Positions 15,929 through 16,746 of a stretch of 16,746 nt of DNA are shown in pieces; the stretch's first letter is position 1; each line of letters opens with the position of its first letter. The stretch is from assembly GCA_002305685.1 (NCBI GenBank), contig DBQB01000039.1, positions 1-16,746 on the forward strand, written 5' to 3'. The notes beneath the pieces were generated by a model that was given only the letters and a program-made list of their open reading frames with translations, did no database searches and was not told where the DNA came from. The DNA is from Ruminococcaceae bacterium UBA1405 (GTDB lineage: Bacteria > Bacillota > Clostridia > Oscillospirales > Ruminococcaceae). A program made the translations under genes and the position numbers.

Positions 15929-15957
15929 GTGGGAGGAACAAATCCGCTATACACCAC
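15929..15957 (+). promoter_or_regulatory. Putative L1-binding element upstream of rplA
   Basis: GTGG (15929-15932)/CCAC (15954-15957) enclose an asymmetric loop (GA against GCTATACA) and an inner GGA/TCC pair with a 5-base loop. It lies in the rplK-rplA spacer, ending 8 bases before the rplA Shine-Dalgarno. It shares the run GGTGGGAGGAAC with the element upstream of rplK. The inference is feedback control by L1. Confidence 0.5.
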
Positions 15958-15978
15958 TCAAATTGGAGGAGAACAAGT

Positions 15979-16695
15979 ATGAAACACGGTAAGAAATATC
16001 AGGACAGCAGCAAACTGGTCGATCGTGCGAAGCTCTATGAGACCGCCGAGGCGTTTGACGTCTGCACCAAGACCGCAAAGGCCAAGTTTGACGAGACTGT
16101 TGAAGTACATGTAAGACTGGGCGTTGATTCCCGTCACGCTGACCAGCAGGTTCGTGGCGCTGTTGTACTGCCCAACGGCACCGGTAAGAACGTTCGCGTT
16201 CTGGTGTTCGCAAAGAATGAGAAGGTTGCTCAGGCTCAGGAAGCCGGCGCGGATTATGTCGGCGCTGAGGATATGATGCAGAAGATCCAGAGCGAAGGCT
16301 GGATGGATTTTGACGTTGTCATCGCTTCCCCCGATATGATGGGCGTTGTTGGACGTCTGGGCCGTATCCTTGGACCGCGTGGCCTTATGCCCAACCCCAA
16401 GGCCGGTACCGTCACCCCCGACGTTGCCCGTGCTGTTAAGGAAGCCAAAGCCGGTAAGATTGAGTACCGTCTGGACAAGACCAACATCATCCACTGCCCC
16501 ATCGGCAAGGTGTCTTTCGGTGCTGAGAAGCTCCAGCAGAACTTCGATACCCTGATGAACGCCATTGTTCGGGCGAAACCCGCCGCTGCAAAGGGTCAGT
16601 ATGTCCGCTCCTGCGTGGTTGCTACCACCATGGGCCCTGGCGTGAAGATCAACCCCGCCAGATTTGCTGCCGCCCCTGTTGTTGAGGAGCAGTAA
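15979..16695 (+). CDS. rplA: 50S ribosomal protein L1
   Basis: A 238-aa protein that binds 23S rRNA at the L1 stalk and in many bacteria represses its own operon. Motifs: KFDETVEVHVRLGVDSRHADQ near 52-72, and the family signature in the GPRGLMPNPKAGTVTPD region (132-148). The C-terminal half carries TMGPGVKINPARF. ATG at 15979 follows TTGGAGGAG. The C terminus is about 8 residues longer than usual and ends before the window edge. Confidence 0.98.
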   Translation: MKHGKKYQDSSKLVDRAKLYETAEAFDVCTKTAKAKFDETVEVHVRLGVDSRHADQQVRGAVVLPNGTGKNVRVLVFAKNEKVAQAQEAGADYVGAEDMMQKIQSEGWMDFDVVIASPDMMGVVGRLGRILGPRGLMPNPKAGTVTPDVARAVKEAKAGKIEYRLDKTNIIHCPIGKVSFGAEKLQQNFDTLMNAIVRAKPAAAKGQYVRSCVVATTMGPGVKINPARFAAAPVVEEQ

Positions 16696-16746
16696 TCCGT
16701 TTGCTGAAAAGCGCCGCGAGAGCTGATATGCTCCCCCTATGGAAGA
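16696..16746 (+). other. Right edge after rplA
   Basis: Fifty bases without a gene. By gene order rplJ-rplL should follow, and this could be the start of an L10-type leader, but too little is present to judge. Confidence 0.25.

Overview
The window looks like chromosomal DNA of a low-to-mid-GC Gram-positive anaerobe, most likely a gut Clostridia member of the Ruminococcaceae/Oscillospiraceae type. The reasons are strong AGGAGG ribosome binding sites, several GTG starts, sigma-A-like promoters, the order rpmG-secE-nusG-rplK-rplA, a ddl-murI-DUF1934-argS cluster (DUF1934 beside argS as in Bacillus ywiB-argS), and a DUF5107/TPR + GH2 glycan locus. This assignment is inference from gene content, not a database match. 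I see no mobile element, CRISPR array, tRNA or rRNA.

Layout. (1) 1-232: no gene; a strong rho-independent terminator at 173-222 reads rightward, so a + strand transcript ends here. (2) 233-7267: a carbohydrate locus. A leftward AraC-family regulator is divergent from a rightward two-gene operon whose reading frames overlap by 4 bases (ATGA): a 1097-aa DUF5107-TPR protein and a 901-aa family 2 glycoside hydrolase. Neither has a signal peptide, so both should act in the cytoplasm. A bidirectional terminator (7316-7360) closes it. (3) 7405-9545: two leftward single genes, an RsiV/DUF3298-like membrane-anchored protein and an aldo/keto reductase with its own promoter. (4) 9575-13867: a leftward housekeeping operon ddl-murI-DUF1934-argS, with a good extended -10 promoter and a perfect palindromic terminator. 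Two genes serve peptidoglycan precursor synthesis (D-Glu and D-Ala-D-Ala) and one charges tRNA-Arg. (5) 13996-16695: the rightward transcription/translation operon rpmG-secE-nusG-rplK-rplA, divergent from ddl. rplJ-rplL probably follow beyond the right edge.

The most unusual non-coding signals lie in region 5. The 220-base leader of rpmG can fold into a 15-bp hairpin and an interlocked (pseudoknot or switch-like) pair of 8-bp helices around a hairpin. Two copies of a GUGG-GA-GGA...UCC-GC(n)-CCAC element occur just upstream of rplK and of rplA and look like paired ribosomal protein L1 autoregulatory sites. In the carbohydrate locus the DUF5107-TPR protein is the least understood gene. Its tight coupling to a GH2 enzyme and conserved-looking acidic/histidine motifs make it a candidate uncharacterised carbohydrate-active protein.
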